Positions 33,860 through 48,800 of a DNA stretch of 64,000 nucleotides are shown here, piece after piece. Below the pieces are notes generated by a model. That model had not been told where the DNA came from, did not search any database, and worked only from the letters and a program-made list of their open reading frames with translations. The stretch comes from Ectocarpus siliculosus (taxonomy: Eukaryota > Sar > Phaeophyceae > Ectocarpales > Ectocarpaceae), in NCBI GenBank assembly GCA_000310025.1, contig FN649744.1, positions 1,505,113 to 1,569,112 of the forward strand. Direction: 5' to 3'. The position numbers were made by a program, and so were the translations under genes. Each line of letters opens with the position of its first letter. Position 1 is the first letter of the stretch.

Positions 33860-36800
33860 CTGTGTTTCGTGGCCGCCATGAAGAACGTGCCGTCCATTTG
33901 TGTTTGTTCCGTTTTATGGAGGGTAGAGGCAGGAGCGAGGTGAGTGCGCGAGGGTCGTGGATAAGAGGGGGTGGGCCCAGTTGAGGTGCGGAGGAAGGAA
34001 AAACTCTGCGAACAGAGCTAGTTTCACCCTAACCTACCGTGCTGCATCATCCCACTCTTGATAAACGGACGGTGGGTATCTTATATCTTCGCGCGTTCTT
34101 CCTGAGCTGTTGCTTGGTGATATGCTCGGTTTCGTGTTGAGCATCTACTTACTCGTTTCCCGTGCCCATGGTAGGCGCGATCATACGGACTGCTAAGTCG
34201 TAGGGAGTAGATCGCACTTGACGATGGTTTACCGTTGGTTGCACCAAAAACGCTCACTGACTCTCACGTGCCGCCTATGCGTTAGTCTTAACGGTGCAGT
34301 ACCTGAGGAATCCCCGCGAAAGAGAGCACATGCGCCGCTTCCGCCCTGCTTATCTCGCCGGGTACCCCGTCAGCCTTCACAAAAAAACGAGACAATAAGA
34401 AGAAGAGACGAGAGCAATGTTTTGGCAACAGAACAGCCGCTGTCACCGAATTCCTGTGGGACGATCAAGCCAAGGGCGTCTCGGGTGTTTTCTACGCACC
34501 TCGCAAAGCGCAAAAGCGCGCCGGAGTTCATCCCGAGCAAGATTGTTCATCGCCGAGGCTATCCGCCTGCAGTTGGGACGAAAGTGAGAGTCGAGAGAGT
34601 TGATGGCGGCAGTTAGGGACGTCCGTCGTAGGGTTATTGGGAGACAGGCGTCGGCGTGATTTTCGGGCGAACATGTTTCGGTAGCTTTTCGTACTTACAA
34701 CCAATCCTCCTTGCCGTCTTGCTTGCAACATTGTTCTAGAACAGCGCCGGAGCGCCCAGAGTAAGGCCACGTGTCGAATTATATGTACTTGGAGTCATTC
34801 ACCGATTGTACACGAGGGACGAGTCTCGAAACACGCTTGGACCATCAACCCCCCCCCAAACGCCTCTGTACTTTCCCAACGGCGGGTTGTTGATCTCACC
34901 TAATTGTCCTCACTCCAACCATGGATTTTCTCCACGGATCGACCGCCACCGCTGTTCTGGCGGCCGTGTGCTGTTTCTGCTGTCGACGTTGGTCTCTCAC
35001 CGTTGCAGTGGTAGCCCTGAGCTCCTCGCGGCCTGCGGACGTCTTCAGGAATGACCGACATTCCGCGGCAGCCAATTCCTGTCAGATGCACAGAAAATCG
35101 TAGACGGTTGGGTGAACAAACTTACACATTGGACACATATTCGTAGCAACACCGACTTGTGTTGAACACGATGCTACTCAGCCCAAGCGAGCTGTTTCGC
35201 GCTCGTATAGCCGAGACATGCGTATTGTCATTGATCAGCCGAACATCAAGAAAAATGTCGGCAAACCAAACACTTAAAAAACGTTTTCCTTGCGTGTCCT
35301 GTCTAACCTCACTTCGTTTTAGTTGTCAGCCGGCCAGCGCGATTGATACTGACCGCTGAAACACGTACGTACACGTATACAGACAAACACCAGCGCATTC
35401 AATGTCCGCGGGTTTTCTTTCCCGCTCCAGATGGACTCTTTCACTGGCAAACCAGCTAGCGCGGTCGGTGCAAATTACGCAAACACACACACACACACGT
35501 GCACACCTCGCCCAGCGCGAGCGCTCGGCCAAGCTTGGCGGCACCCATCGTCATAGCCCTGAGACGGTCCACGTCGGCCGGCGTAGCGCCTCCGGCTGAT
35601 TCTATGCCTCGCTTCGTTTCTGCAGCCTCGGCTAGGCGCCAGGGCTCGCCATCCTCCAAGGCGATGGCGCGAGCAAGTTCATGCCTACCGAACGGGGGAC
35701 GCGGGCATCCAGTATCTCGATGGAATGCACGGTCAAAAGTGGCTTAAGTACTCAAAGCAAGTTCATGCCCAGGGGTGGGGAGCGCCGTGGCACGTGAGTC
35801 GCACCGGGAGTCTGAATCTGGTAGCACGTTGAAAGGCTGCTCGGGAGTGAACCTTGGGTTGAGTAGGTTATCAACCAAGGAGAGGGTGCTACAGTTGTGA
35901 GCAGGAGGAATTGTACATTTTACCCAATTTGTAGACAGGCGGTTTCACGCACCTCTCGAAGGCCCTCCCTTCTGCTAGCAGAGCCTGTTTGGCCAGCTTC
36001 CGGAAAGCACCTGGCGTGAAGAACATTTTCAACTTTAGTTTCGCGATGGTCGCGAGGTCCGCCCGGATCTGAGCCTTTGTCCGAGGTCGCCTCTCGCCTT
36101 CCGCAGCGCTTCCAGCTGAGTTGGCCAAGGCCGAAGACGAGGGGCGATGCAGCGAAGCCAATACGTCTGCAAGGTCGACCCTTGTCGAGCGGAGAGAACG
36201 GAGCGGTAGGGTTAGCACGTCAAGAGAGGAGAGAGGTTGAAAGTGTTTCCCGTCAGCAGCAGATACGCGTTGTTTTTCGATTGATTGATGCAAGCAGGAG
36301 CGGCGCTGATGGTTGGCTCTTGTTCGTGTTTGGTTCGGCAAGGCCCCGGGAGGTTCTTGTCGAACGAACGAGCTTGGCCTTTGGGGAGGTACGCCACTGG
36401 TACGTTCGTCGTTGGTGACGTTTCACGAACAATACACTTCGACGGCGCGGCGGGGTGGGTGGGGGCGTCGAGAGCGCTACCGAGTGCCTTCGAGAGCATG
36501 TGAGAGGGCGATCGGTGTCTTTTGAACACTTTTCCCAATACTTTTCTATCCACCACGGTAGTAGAAAGCTCGCATGACGGCTACAAAAGGCACGGAAAAA
36601 AGGAAAAGGGTGTGTCGGTCTGGTGATGTTGGAAAGATCTGTTCGTTTGGTACCAAGAAATTGCTGTGTTGGAAGGCCTTATTAAAACAGGGCTTTAGAA
36701 ACGGTTGTTCGATGAAGAAGGTGAAAAAATATGACCGCACGAGTGAATTGCATGGTGGTGGATATTGACTACCACCATTGCCTTTGTCGATCGAAGGTAT

Positions 36801-39800
36801 GACAGTGAACGCTCAGGCTAGACCTCGCTGAATAAGTCCGACACCGGAAGAAGGATGAAGAAATGATACCCAAGAGAAGTCAGTTTGGGAGTGAATGGGC
36901 GTTGAAATATATGAAGTGGTGGTCTTTCGACGACGTAGTTTGTGGAACGGACGGAATGGAACGGAGCAACTTTGGACGCGGTTTGAAAGTAGGTTACTCA
37001 AGATTATCGTGGGAAAAAAGTCTTACATTAGCATAGGTCATTAGTCAAAACATTCGTTACCATTCGCACAGCACACACGGTACCTCGTCAGGGTCTTGAG
37101 GTCTCGAATTTCGTCGTGCGCATGGTCGTCGAAGATTGTGCTCAGGCTCAACGCATCTCCTGATTCCACACCCGCTGTACGAGCAGCATTTGGCAAGGTC
37201 GCTTCTTCTTCGGCTTGGGGCGGTAGCCCGAAATCAGCACTTGTACGAACGATGTTGGCGGTACGCCCCGCCGTGCCCTTTGCGAGGGTTGAACCTAGAA
37301 GCGTGACCTGCTTCCAACCGGATAGTCCGACGTCAGAGTAACGAGGCACTTGGACGCAGAGAGTCCTTGGTCGATATGGCAATCCTTTCACTTCCGAGAC
37401 AAACCTGGAATTACTTCCTTGAGACACGCGTAAAGCCTACCACAGGCTAGAAGCATTGGGTATATTGTTGAATTCGCTGATGACATTAGTGAGTTGCATT
37501 TCTTCACCTTCCTTTCTTCCCACCCTCCAGTGTGCCATACGAAACGACTCTTTCACAGCATTCCTTGATTTTTTTTCTTACGTCAACTCATGTGATGACA
37601 TTCCGAATATACATCTGTCCTTCCATATCGGCTATACTTCTTCCAGGTGTTCAAACAGGAATGAAGGCCAGCAAGCGCACCCGTACACCTGACTTTTCGC
37701 TCACGGCTCTTCGACGTGATGAACGTGGCATCACCTTGTACATCTGCACGCTCCATCGTTATTTTCTCTCTACCATAACCAATTGGTAAGGTCCCCACAC
37801 AACAGGGTTGATACCTCACCTGACTCCCCCATATTCTCCGGTTGGCCCCTCCTACCAACGTGCTGCGCAGACTAGCGCCAACGTACTTGAGTTCCGACGG
37901 CTCGACCCCCGCACTCGCCCCCGCCGTTTCCAGCGTTACCCCCGCCGCAGTACTGCGATGCAAGCCCCACAGAAATCGCAGGATGGGTGCCTCCACAAGC
38001 GGAATACCGGAGGTATCGGTGGAAGTAGCGTGCTGTCGCTGTTCTTTTCGCTGTGTTCGTTGCTCCTCCTTGTCGTGGCTGGCCCCTTCGTACGAGTAGT
38101 CAGCTGATCCTGCGGTGCCCAACTCTCCGCTTCCACTTTCCCGAGCGATGCTTGTGGCGGTCCTTATGGCAGCGCTCCATTCGAGGCGCAAGTCGCGGGT
38201 CCGCCGAGCGAGCTCCCGCTTTCCAGCTTGTGTGAGGATCATGGCCTAGGTTCAGGAAAGATCGTTTCATTTTTCCCGAAGAGCCATGCTGGTTGGTGGG
38301 ACGAGGGGCTATAAACGGCTTCTTTGAATGTCTGATGACTACGTCTAGGTACTGCGCCAAAATCACGCTTTCCCCAATAAAACAAACGGAAAAGAGCAAG
38401 GGTATCACAATAATAATAGAATACGCGTCATCACCACCTGCACATCGGCGTAGGCCTCAGCTTCCGCCCTGGCCAGCTTGGACGATCTAGCAGCCGCCAG
38501 CCTCTTGGCATTAAGCCTATCTCCTCGTCCCTCTCCCCCTTCGCCGACACCACTACCTTCGCCACCAAGGCCCTCGGTACCATCCTTCAGCAGCGGCTTG
38601 CCTGGTGGAGCGCTACTAGTACCACCACACTCGCGGCCAACTCTTGTTTCAAATGCCACGAAGTACTCGCCCGCGGCATCGGCTGCAACAGCACTAGCAG
38701 TGTTGCCAGTGGCGATCTTCGCGAGACGTAGCGCCTCCTCGTCTTCATCTTCGAGGCGAAGAACGTTCTTCACCTACGGTGGTGTTGGAACACGTCGGCA
38801 AGGCAAACGTTGGTAGGTAGCGGCTACGGTGTAAGAGGGTTGGGACAAGCCAACAACACTCTCTAATTACCGCTCGTCTCTTAACCCGTGCTGAATAATA
38901 TATGTATTTCTCATGGTCGGGACCAGCCAAAAACACTCTCTGAATGATTCGATTTTTTCTTCAATAGTCTCTCGCAAGCCGTAGCCTCTACTGTATTGAG
39001 CAAATGATCGGTTGAACAGCCACGGAAGCCCAATCATGATCAGAAGTCATAGGGGATGCCACTTCCAGCGCCTTTGCGGCGATTCACGTAAATTTTGCGC
39101 TTACGTTTCATTGCGGACGGCGCAAACCACGAACATCAACCACAGTACATCCGATCATAGAGCCAAGCGCAGACACGTTACAATTTGTGGTGAAACGGTA
39201 ACATCATGCAGATGGGGCGGTCGGACGGGGGTACACTCGGTGCGTTCGAACAAACGAAGGGAAAGCGTCGACATCGACATCCCTGCACTACCAGGGCCGA
39301 GCATCCATCGGCACCTTTGTTGGTAAACAAGCAAATGAAATGGTTAGAGAACATCTGAGACTACAAAATACATCAAATCTTAGGTCGTTTGAGAGTTTGA
39401 CGTCAACCGGAAAGACCACCGGAGGTTGTTGCAAAGGGAAACAACAACCCTTCCTACATCAGGCCTTCACTTCGTCTCACAAACGTTCCCGATTGATGTA
39501 CCCCTGTCCTCTTGACATCGAAAGTACACGTGTTGCATCCAAAGGGACGTATCGTCTGAAACCTACATGTCACACGACCCCAAAACTTTTGTCCCCCTCG
39601 GCCCACCACCCCACCTCAGCTCTCGCTTCTGCTCGCGCCCTGCTAATCAAGGCCCGTCGAGCGTCTCTCCGTGCTGCCGTTATCGGGGCCACCTTGGCCA
39701 CCAGCGATGATGCCGCCGAGCGGATCAGAGCTGCCGGGCGATTGGATCGCTTCAGCCCGTCTTTGTGCCACCAAGCCGAGAACTCGCAGAAGTCTACGTC

Positions 39801-42800
39801 GCCGCTGCCGTCTCTGAGAGCGTTCGATTTTGTTGCAACCCAGGGAGGGGCAAAAATCGCGGTGGGATCTAGCTTCTTTTTTTTTGGAAAGAGGGGGTTT
39901 CGGTGGGTGAGTACATGGGTACACACAGAATGGGTTGGGGGGGGCGCTCAACGGTACGGTTCGAAGTGGTTGTTTTGAGAGAGGAAAAGTGGAAGGGCGC
40001 CACACGGACGGGGGGGACGAATGTGACGAACGATCACATGTCGTTCGGGGATACAAGCCGCTGGGAACGAGCAGGTGGGGGAAATACCCTAACGACAGTG
40101 ATCGAGATACACGACGATGGCGTAGAAGGGGTGGGGGGTCGCACGCGTTGCTGGGCTTGACACGGTGGCGGGGTTTTCGCTCTCTGCCTACGGGACTTTT
40201 CTCCTTTGTTGTCGGCGTTTTTCTATTACTGTAGGCACGACGTTGATGCTTGTTTCATTCTCCGCGGTTGGCAAGACCGACGGTCACTTGCCTGTCCATC
40301 TCATGGAGCAGACCCACGATCTCTGCCTCGGACATCGGCACGTTCATGCGAGACAAGAGTCTCCCCAGCTCCTCCGCGTGGATGCAGCCGTCGCACGACA
40401 CGTCGAACAGCCGGAACATATGGCGCAGCTTCTCCTGAAAAGCAATGCACACCAAGATTATTGATGAGAGTCGGTTGACGGGTGGAACTCCAAGCCGCGG
40501 AAGGTTTGCAGAGTTATTGCCGTTAACAGTCGCTATGTCCCTTGAGCAAGCAACACCGTCGATAGTCGCGGCCGAAGAAGGCTTGAACACATGTGTGAGT
40601 CCAGTGTTCCATCTTTGGATGATCCCTACAACAGGAAACTCAACAGACTACAATTTTCACCCTCGTGCATTTCGTTCGACGAGCTATTGCATTCAACAAC
40701 AACAACACCTTCTTCTAGCCCTCTCAATAACATGGACCTGATCGCCCTTGCACATTCAACGCGCACAACACCACAACTACCTCTGCCCGTTTTGTCTCTC
40801 TCAGCGCTGAAGCATCTGTCTTTGTGACGCCTGCCTCCTCCTTTGCGAAGCTAACACCCGCATCCCAGGCTCGGAGGGTCAGGTTCAAGGCCTCCTCCGC
40901 TCCGCGTATCCTGTCCCGTTCCCGCTTGAGTTCTGCTGCCCCGGCTTGGGTTCTCCATTGTCTGAAAGGCAGTGGTTGTTGGGGTAGTTGAATCGCTCGT
41001 CTTCGAAGCATCTACTTTCAACAGAAGCAACTACAATATCTCTTGGCCTCAGGGGGATACTACATTACGTGGAGGCGGATCCTGTTGGCTCGGGCTTGGA
41101 AACGGATATTTGAGGCACTGATTGTAATGGATCCGTGCAAACATTTGCTGAAACAAGTTATCCTTCAGCGAAACCTTCACTCGTGACAAACGGAAATTCG
41201 TACAACCGTGATGAAAATAACTCATAAGAATAAAAGAGGTTCTTGGTTGAGGAAACTCTATTTAGTAGTCAGCGCCACAGAACACCATACCAACACATCC
41301 TGCAGAAAACGGCATGACATATGATGTGATTTACTCAAGTAATGGACGTGCGTGCGTGTGCACCTACCTCTTGATGCGCCGCTCCGCCACGTCCTCGGCC
41401 CGCTTCACCACCAGCTCCCGCTCAGCGTCCCTCTCCTCTTCCTCGAAACGCCGCCTCCTCCCCGTGGCCCTCGTGGCCAAGACCCGTCCCCGTTCCTTCC
41501 CTCCTGTCACCTTCACGGCCAATGCCGGCTCCTTCCTTGCCGTCGCCGCCTCCACCGCCACGGCGTCTTCGTCTATAACTTTCTTTTCTTCTTCGCCTCG
41601 TTGCTGATGCTGCTCCTGTTTTTGAGGATTTGGATCTTCTTGCTTGGCTTGTTCGTGGGGTCCGTCGATCGCTGCTGTCGATGCTGTCGTGGCTACCACC
41701 GCCGGTGCTGCCGCGGGTACTGGTGTAACGCCCGATGATGCCCACACTTCCGCCCTCGCGGCGGCCCTTGATCTCGCTACTATCGAGGCTCGAACCTTAG
41801 ACAGAGAGACAAACAAACCGGCAGACAGACAGAGAGACAGACAGACAGACACCGAGACAGACAGACAGACAGACAGCGACAGCGACAGCGACAGAGAGAA
41901 GGAGAGAGGGAGAGGGAGAGAGAATATGTATGGCGTGGGTGGGTGGGGGGTGGGTGGGGGGTGCGGGGAAGTGTCGCGTTCCTCATTTTCGGGAGGTTGC
42001 CCCAACGTTACGCTTGCTTAACCTGGGAACGTTCAGTGCATCGATTCTCTCTTGTTTCTTGTGCGCACAAGAACGCCGTACAAACGCCTGGGGAAGGTTT
42101 CAGTTCCACTTGAGACATGTTTCAGACGATTTAATGAAGGGGCGAGAGTGGTAAATTCGCACTCGTGCAAAGTTTCCAACAGTCGGGCAGCGTACCATGG
42201 GCCAAAGAAGGTTTGTCGAAACATTGTCTCGCTCGAAACAACTTTGCTTCGGTGGGACTTCCTCGGGAATTGTGTTGACCTACTGTAGATATCTACTTGT
42301 GTGTGCGCGTTTGTTAATTTTACCTGGCTTTCTAGTCGGCGTGTGGAGCTCCCACCAGCCTTGACGCTCTGTCCGGCCCGCAACATCTTGCTCAAGGGCG
42401 CCCGTCGGAGGTCCGCCCCCTCCTGCACGCAGATTGTTGGTTTGCCCGAAGAAACGCGGGACAAATGCCATTGGGTCAGCGTCTATGTTGCAGCAACTCC
42501 ATATCAACCAGCGGCATACATATGCGTGCGTGCGTTTGTTCAACAGGAAGCAACATTCGCGCACAGTTGGTCTTCGGGCATCCGTGTACACGCACAGATG
42601 GTCAGAAAAGTAGCACATGGAGTGTACGGAAACCTTTCAGAACGTAGCGGTGGTCAAATACGACAACCACGCAAGCTGCTTCCTTGCTGAAGATGTATCA
42701 ACAAAGCACAAGCCTCGATGAGCGCGTACATTTTCCAGCCACGTCACAAGTTCCTCCTGTCGGATGTCCCCGGAACAGTCGAGGTCTAGCCTTGGAAAGA

Positions 42801-45800
42801 GCTCGCTCGCCATCTTCGCGGTCACCCAGATGCCTAGCTGTCCCAGCAGGGGAGCGAGCTCCTCGCGATCGATGGCTCCGGAGCCGTCAGCTGGCATGAT
42901 TTCATCCCAGAGAGAGACGTGTGGAAATGAAGAATTGTCGTCACAGGACCCGTTGTTTGGCTGGTTTTAACCCTCCCGGTATACAAGCACTTGTGTGTAT
43001 ACACATGATGTGCATCCTTTTGCTATTCTACTGTTGTCTTGACGCCCAAACTAAGGACTGGTGACAACCATGGTACTTGCATGTGTTGTACATTCCGCCT
43101 GGTGCAAGTGACTTAAACCGTCGTGTGATGATTCTTTGTAGACTGAACTCACCGTCGAAGAGCTGGAACAGCTGCTCCGCCTGCCCCACCAGAGGTGACC
43201 TCTTCTCCCGTTCCTCCACCCGGTCAACAGCACCAGCAACATTGAGGGAAGTAGAGAGTTTAGCCACTGATGCCGTATGTTTCGCCCCCGCGTCCTCGCT
43301 CAATCCCGCGTTGGCTGGCGCCCCCCACGTAGCTCCCTCGCTTACCGCTCCCGCCGCTGCCACCTGAGTCACCACAGTTTGTCTCTCCTCGTGGGTGCCT
43401 TGTGCTGTATTGGTTTGCGGAGCTTCTCCACCCGCTTCCGCCGCCGCCGCCACCGTGTTTGACGTCGCGGCAATAACGCGGCTAGCTTTCAGTCGTCGAA
43501 CTGCTCTGGCAATCTCGGCCCGCCCGGTGGGTGTCTGAAAGGCTCTGCGACGAGCGGCTGCCGCATCTCTCTGTGGTAACCGGCCAAGCACGAGACGAAG
43601 GGTGTGTGGGGTGAGAAAGACAGGGACAGAAAGAGAGAAAGAGCAAAAAGTGGAAAGGGGTGACGTGCGGACATTGGGTCCTTGGACGCACCGACGCTGT
43701 TTCGCGTTTTACAAAGATCACCTCCATTCTGGGCAGAATCTATCACAACGATGCGTCTAACCTGAATGTTTTTGCACTAATAGCGGCGCGGAAATGTGGG
43801 GGCAGGATCGTAGAAAGGAAAACGGGTGCAAAACACAAACGGTGAAGAAAAGCGGCAATGGCAACCGACGACCGGGGAAGAACAAGTTGGTGTCCGAGGT
43901 TCGAATGTCGGCGACCGACCAGCTGGAGGGCACCTGTACCTACATGTTATCTGGTTTTTCTCCCTCACCTCCGCGGCCTTGACAGTCTCAGCGATATCAG
44001 CGGTCGGCTGTCGCTCTCCCCAGGTGCCAGGAGCATATACTTGAGTACCCGTGCCGCGACCGCCACCGCGGCGCCCCCACCACTTTCTTCCGCCTAACGA
44101 CCAAGCCAAGCGGGAAGGCGAGGAGGCGAGGGCGCCGACGCTGCCGCCATCCACCCCAATGGCGGTCGCGAGATTACCACTCCCGTCGGAATGGAGAGCA
44201 GCAGCGGCAGCGGCAGTGGTGGCGTTGGCGGCGCTGATACCAGGGTCGGGCGGAGGCAAGGGCGACGGCACCGAGCGCTCCTTCGAAAGGCCGTGCTGAA
44301 CCGCTTCTTCGGCCTCCCTTTGGCAGTTTGGATACGCGTAGGGCGACATCAAAAGGAGTACCATGTGCTGTCAAGATGAAAAGTGAAGAGGTCCGGGTGA
44401 AAATAGTGTTTTCTGTCGCAAGAAACAAACTAGTCACAATCGCGGTCTGACGCTGTGATGCACAGACTGGGGCGCGTCTTGTTCGTTCCTTTCTGCCGTA
44501 GAACTATGAATGATCCAGCCTTTTCTAGAGTGAAGTCGGTAGTTGGTATTGACTGAGGCTGTCAACTCCCAGCAATTTCTGAATACATACGCGAACCAGC
44601 TCCGCAGTACCAGTTTCGCGACAACTGCAGCGTTCGTTGCTCAAACCTAGAATCCTTTGATGTACCCCCGTGCAATGCTACCCAAGCACTTCCCAAGGCC
44701 AGCAACCGTCGCGTCGATACCGTTGATGTGGAAAGGAAAGTTTCCCCGACTAAGGATGGAATCGGTGCCCTGTGATCTAGCCCAAAACATCAGCTTCCTT
44801 CAAGTCAGGTTGAGCCTCATCAAAACACGAGCCCCCTCTACCTTGGTGGAATCCCAATCCAAAGCTCGTTTGGCAGAGCACCACACTGGTTTGCTCCCCA
44901 TTAACCGAGCCCCTCGAACCTTAGATTCCGGTGTAGGTTTTCCACGAAAATAGAGTCGGCATCTGCCGTTATCTCCGCCACAGTCTCTCTGTGCTTTTCC
45001 AGGAAGTCCGGCGAGCTCCATTCGTCGTACTCCGGTGGTCTTGTCGCCCGAAATCGAGCCAATTCATGAACCTGAGGTTGCCGGAAGGTCGCGGGCATTT
45101 ACGGGATCCGTGTTCAATTGCGGCTACAATGATTGTGCCGGGTGTGGTCTGATAATTTTCCGCCGCTACCCTTCTGCCCCCCTGCTAGAAACAACCCCGA
45201 GAGCAGCGCCAACAACGCTAAACGCGACGACCACGACAACTGCAACAACAGAACCAGTAACACCCATGAACAACGGTCCCATTCACCCCCAGCGCCGACG
45301 CGAGCGAAAACCACGAAACGACACCACCGGTATACAGGGGCTCACCTGCGCCCTGAGTCTTGCTCTCCGAAGCAGTAGAGTCCTGGCCTCCTGCTCCGCC
45401 ACCGCCCTTAACGTCTTGGCGTGCCTTTTCCAAGGGTCGGCTGTGGATGAAGACCACCGGTCGCCCAGCAAGCGACGGGGGGAGAACGGTGCGCCTCTGG
45501 CGCGGGTTTCGGCAACGGAACGGTTCGCCGAAGATGGGGACGCGAACGAACCATCTCCGGTGTTGCTGCCCCCAACGCTGGGACGACGCCGTTTCTTTGC
45601 TCCGCTTTCTCCCTTCTCGCTGTCGCCACCGTCGGTCGAGTTCGATGTGTCTTCTTCCTGCTCTTCTTCCTTCTCGTCCCACCGCTTGCGCTTGGTTTGC
45701 TTGCGTTGGCTCCCGTTGGTTGTCGCCGGTGCCTTCCGTTTTAACCACGCTCGAACACGGAAAACGCCTCCTGCTGCCGGCCTTTTTTCGTTCTTGGCAG

Positions 45801-48800
45801 ACTTGGGGTCGCCCGACGCACGTGCCCCTACCGTGTCATCTTCGTCGGCTGTTGACGCCGAAACCGATGACAAGGACGAAGAGTCGCTACTACCACCGCT
45901 ACTGTCGCTACCGCTACTGCCGTCGTCTGCGTCCTCTTCGTGGTTCGCTTCGCGATCTTCTTGCGCATTAGTCCCGCCGGTCGCGCCATTGCGCACGCCG
46001 AGGACTTTGACGTAGAGCGGCTCCTCCGACTCCCTCCCACGCTGAGGTAGTTCTCCGGGTGCTGTCGACCGGTTAGCCCCGTCGTGTGCGTCGTACCCGT
46101 TGAACCACCGCATGAACTCGTCGATATCGACCTGAAGGGAATCCATCAAGGGCAGGACGGGAAATCCCGGCACAGTAGTAGTGGGGGAAGGGGATGGGGT
46201 GAGACGGCCAGGGCTTCTTCTCCGGTGCCTTGTACAGCAATGGAACCTGATCACGGTGCAGCTACAGATAGATTGTCCTATATCGGCCTGGCTGTATCTC
46301 AATCCGTACCTGGCCGCTATGGTCTTCGTCCATCGCAAACATGGCCGCCTCAAGCCCGTACCCGGCTGCGGCAGCACCCGAACCCAAGGCCGTGCGTGCG
46401 GAGGGCGGCCTTCCCGCGATCCGCCGGAGCACCCCCAGCAGATCCGCGAGGTCGGACACATCGAGTTCGCCGTTCCCGTCTCGATCGAACGCCTGCGTTA
46501 CCCGGTGGAGAAAGCGTCATTTTGGGACTCGAACTTGATGATCTAAGGGGCGTACTCATGCTTTTCATGCCTTAGTTCTGTGACCGTCGACCACGCGTCC
46601 TCGAGAGGACAGAGCATTGTGATAAGCTTAGGGGTGGTATTGGTTCAAAAACAACCGTTTCTGCTGAGAATTGCAGTTCACGTGTAGCTTTCTGGGTATG
46701 TTCGAGCGCCCGAAATCGACACACGGCGTTCTGTTCTCTGGCCAAGAGGCGCGCTTCCGTTCATTGTTCTAATTTTCCAGGTCCCATCCACGAAACCCCC
46801 CGTCTTACTGCGCACTGTAGCTTAATAATCTCACCCACCACCACCCCCTCATATGCGCCTATGCGTGAGCCTGTACGAAGCAAGTCTTACCCGTCTCGGT
46901 ATTTAAACGTCCACCACCGATCTTCAAATCTGCGTACTAATGTACCCACAAGTCCCCTCGAAACCCTTCTTTTGTCCACACCTTTGTCCCGCGGCAATAC
47001 TACTTCAAGTAGAGTTTCTTCCGACAATCGAACGCATTCCGCACCGAGCACGGATGAGGGGAAAGACAACTAAATGTAGCAACATTGGGAGAAAGGCCGA
47101 CGCCCCCCCCCCGACACATACCTGAAAAGCTAGACGCGCAACCGTCGCCGTCGCCTCCTCAGTCGTTGGGACTGCTTCTTCTTCCGAGGAACCACTTTTA
47201 CCCCCGCCACGCTTGAGGTCGGACGATAGGGCCGCAAGCAACCTTGCCCCGAGAGCTGCGTGCTCGTGCGCGCCAGCGCTACCCTGAAGTTTGGCATCAC
47301 AGAGTTTTGTTTTAGTCTCGAAAGCCCGACGTGGGAACGGAACGAGCGAAGAATACAGCGATGGTGCGGTTGGCGGTGGTGTCAACACGCAGCTAGGGTC
47401 GTACGCTTGAGAGTGGAAACGTTCCGGGCACCAAGAACGTCTAGAGATGTAGCCAGTGCTAAATATCATGCTTGCTCGGTACACCACTATTATTGAACAA
47501 AGGTACATGTGACACAGAGCATGTCGGGCATGGCGGTGATTTGCAACAACTTTCAAGGTTACACCATGAATGCGTTCATGTCTACGACCAACCCTCGACC
47601 AAATGAATCGTAAGATCCCATAGCTGACGAAAAGACTGCGATCGTTGTTCTTAGACCAAGAAGTCTTATGTCGTGCTTTCTCCGTCGCTTCCGATGTTAT
47701 CGCTACTACCACGGAGCATTTGTTGTTGTTGCCCGTCGACATCTTCGCCAGGTGTTGGGCATTTACTCGTGTCTACCTCGAATCATCGCGGCCATTTGTC
47801 AATCTCTTGGGAGCGTTGTCGTGAGCACGGTGCAAGGGCCATCGCACTCATTTTCCAACTTTCCTTCACACCTTTGGTGCGATTCTGGCTTCTTCGGCGG
47901 CCTCCGCCCTGAGCCCGGCGGCCGCCAGGCGGCTCCTCTCATCCAGCAGCCGCGCCCACTGCCGCTCCGCGCCCCGTCGTCGGTGCTGCTCTTCTCTGAC
48001 GGCGGTAGTCGGGTCGAGAAACAGACGGCCACGCTGCAGACGTTGCTTCTGCTGCTGGTGGTGGTGGTGGTGGGGTTGCTGCTCCATTCTTCGCCGTTCC
48101 AGCGTCCCCTCGAGTTCTTTCCCGCATGTGAGACCGGCACCACGAGCGAGACTTGTAGTGGGTGGATCGTCCAGCGTAAAGGGTAAAACGAGAGAGAAGA
48201 AGAGGGTGGAGTTAACGAGAAGCAGGTGGAGCGTGCGTGGCTTGAGGGTCGAGGAGGCGGCGGTGCGAACGGGGGTGACGAGGGGGTGATCGCTCTTCAG
48301 TTACCGCATCCCTTGAAGAACCCTCAAGGATGCTCTTTGAGCTGGTGGACGTCGTCGCACTGAAGGATAGCCGTTTCGAATGGCTGGAGTCGTGTCCACC
48401 ATCTCTCAACTGTTCTATGTAGCACTTGCTATCAACACCACTATTCAATCGGTTCGAGTGCGCAACAAAAACAAATTACTTCGATTGAGATTCAACCACT
48501 ACGTGTTTGTTTCTCGGTACATTTTTTCGCCCTGTGTACCTGCCGCCCCCGAAGTGTCGCCAGTAGTCACCGTACAAAGCGAAGGCCTGGTGGCATGCCC
48601 AGCACTCCAGGGTAGGGGGCCAAGCCTCTCGGAATCGTACCTTCGGTGATAAAGAGGGAGTATTACGGAAAGGAGGGGGCGGGGGAGGAGTCGAAAAGTT
48701 CTTCACGAGAGTAGGCTATTGAGGACAATATGTTCAGAAGCCGAAAGCAGTGCGGCGTGTACGTTCAGAGACCTTTGCAATTAAATACCAAGCAGGTGGC

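Noticed and set aside
43900-43925. GGTTCGAATG as a tRNA B-box
   Set aside because: No A-box or cloverleaf can be formed, and it lies in an intron of the giant gene.
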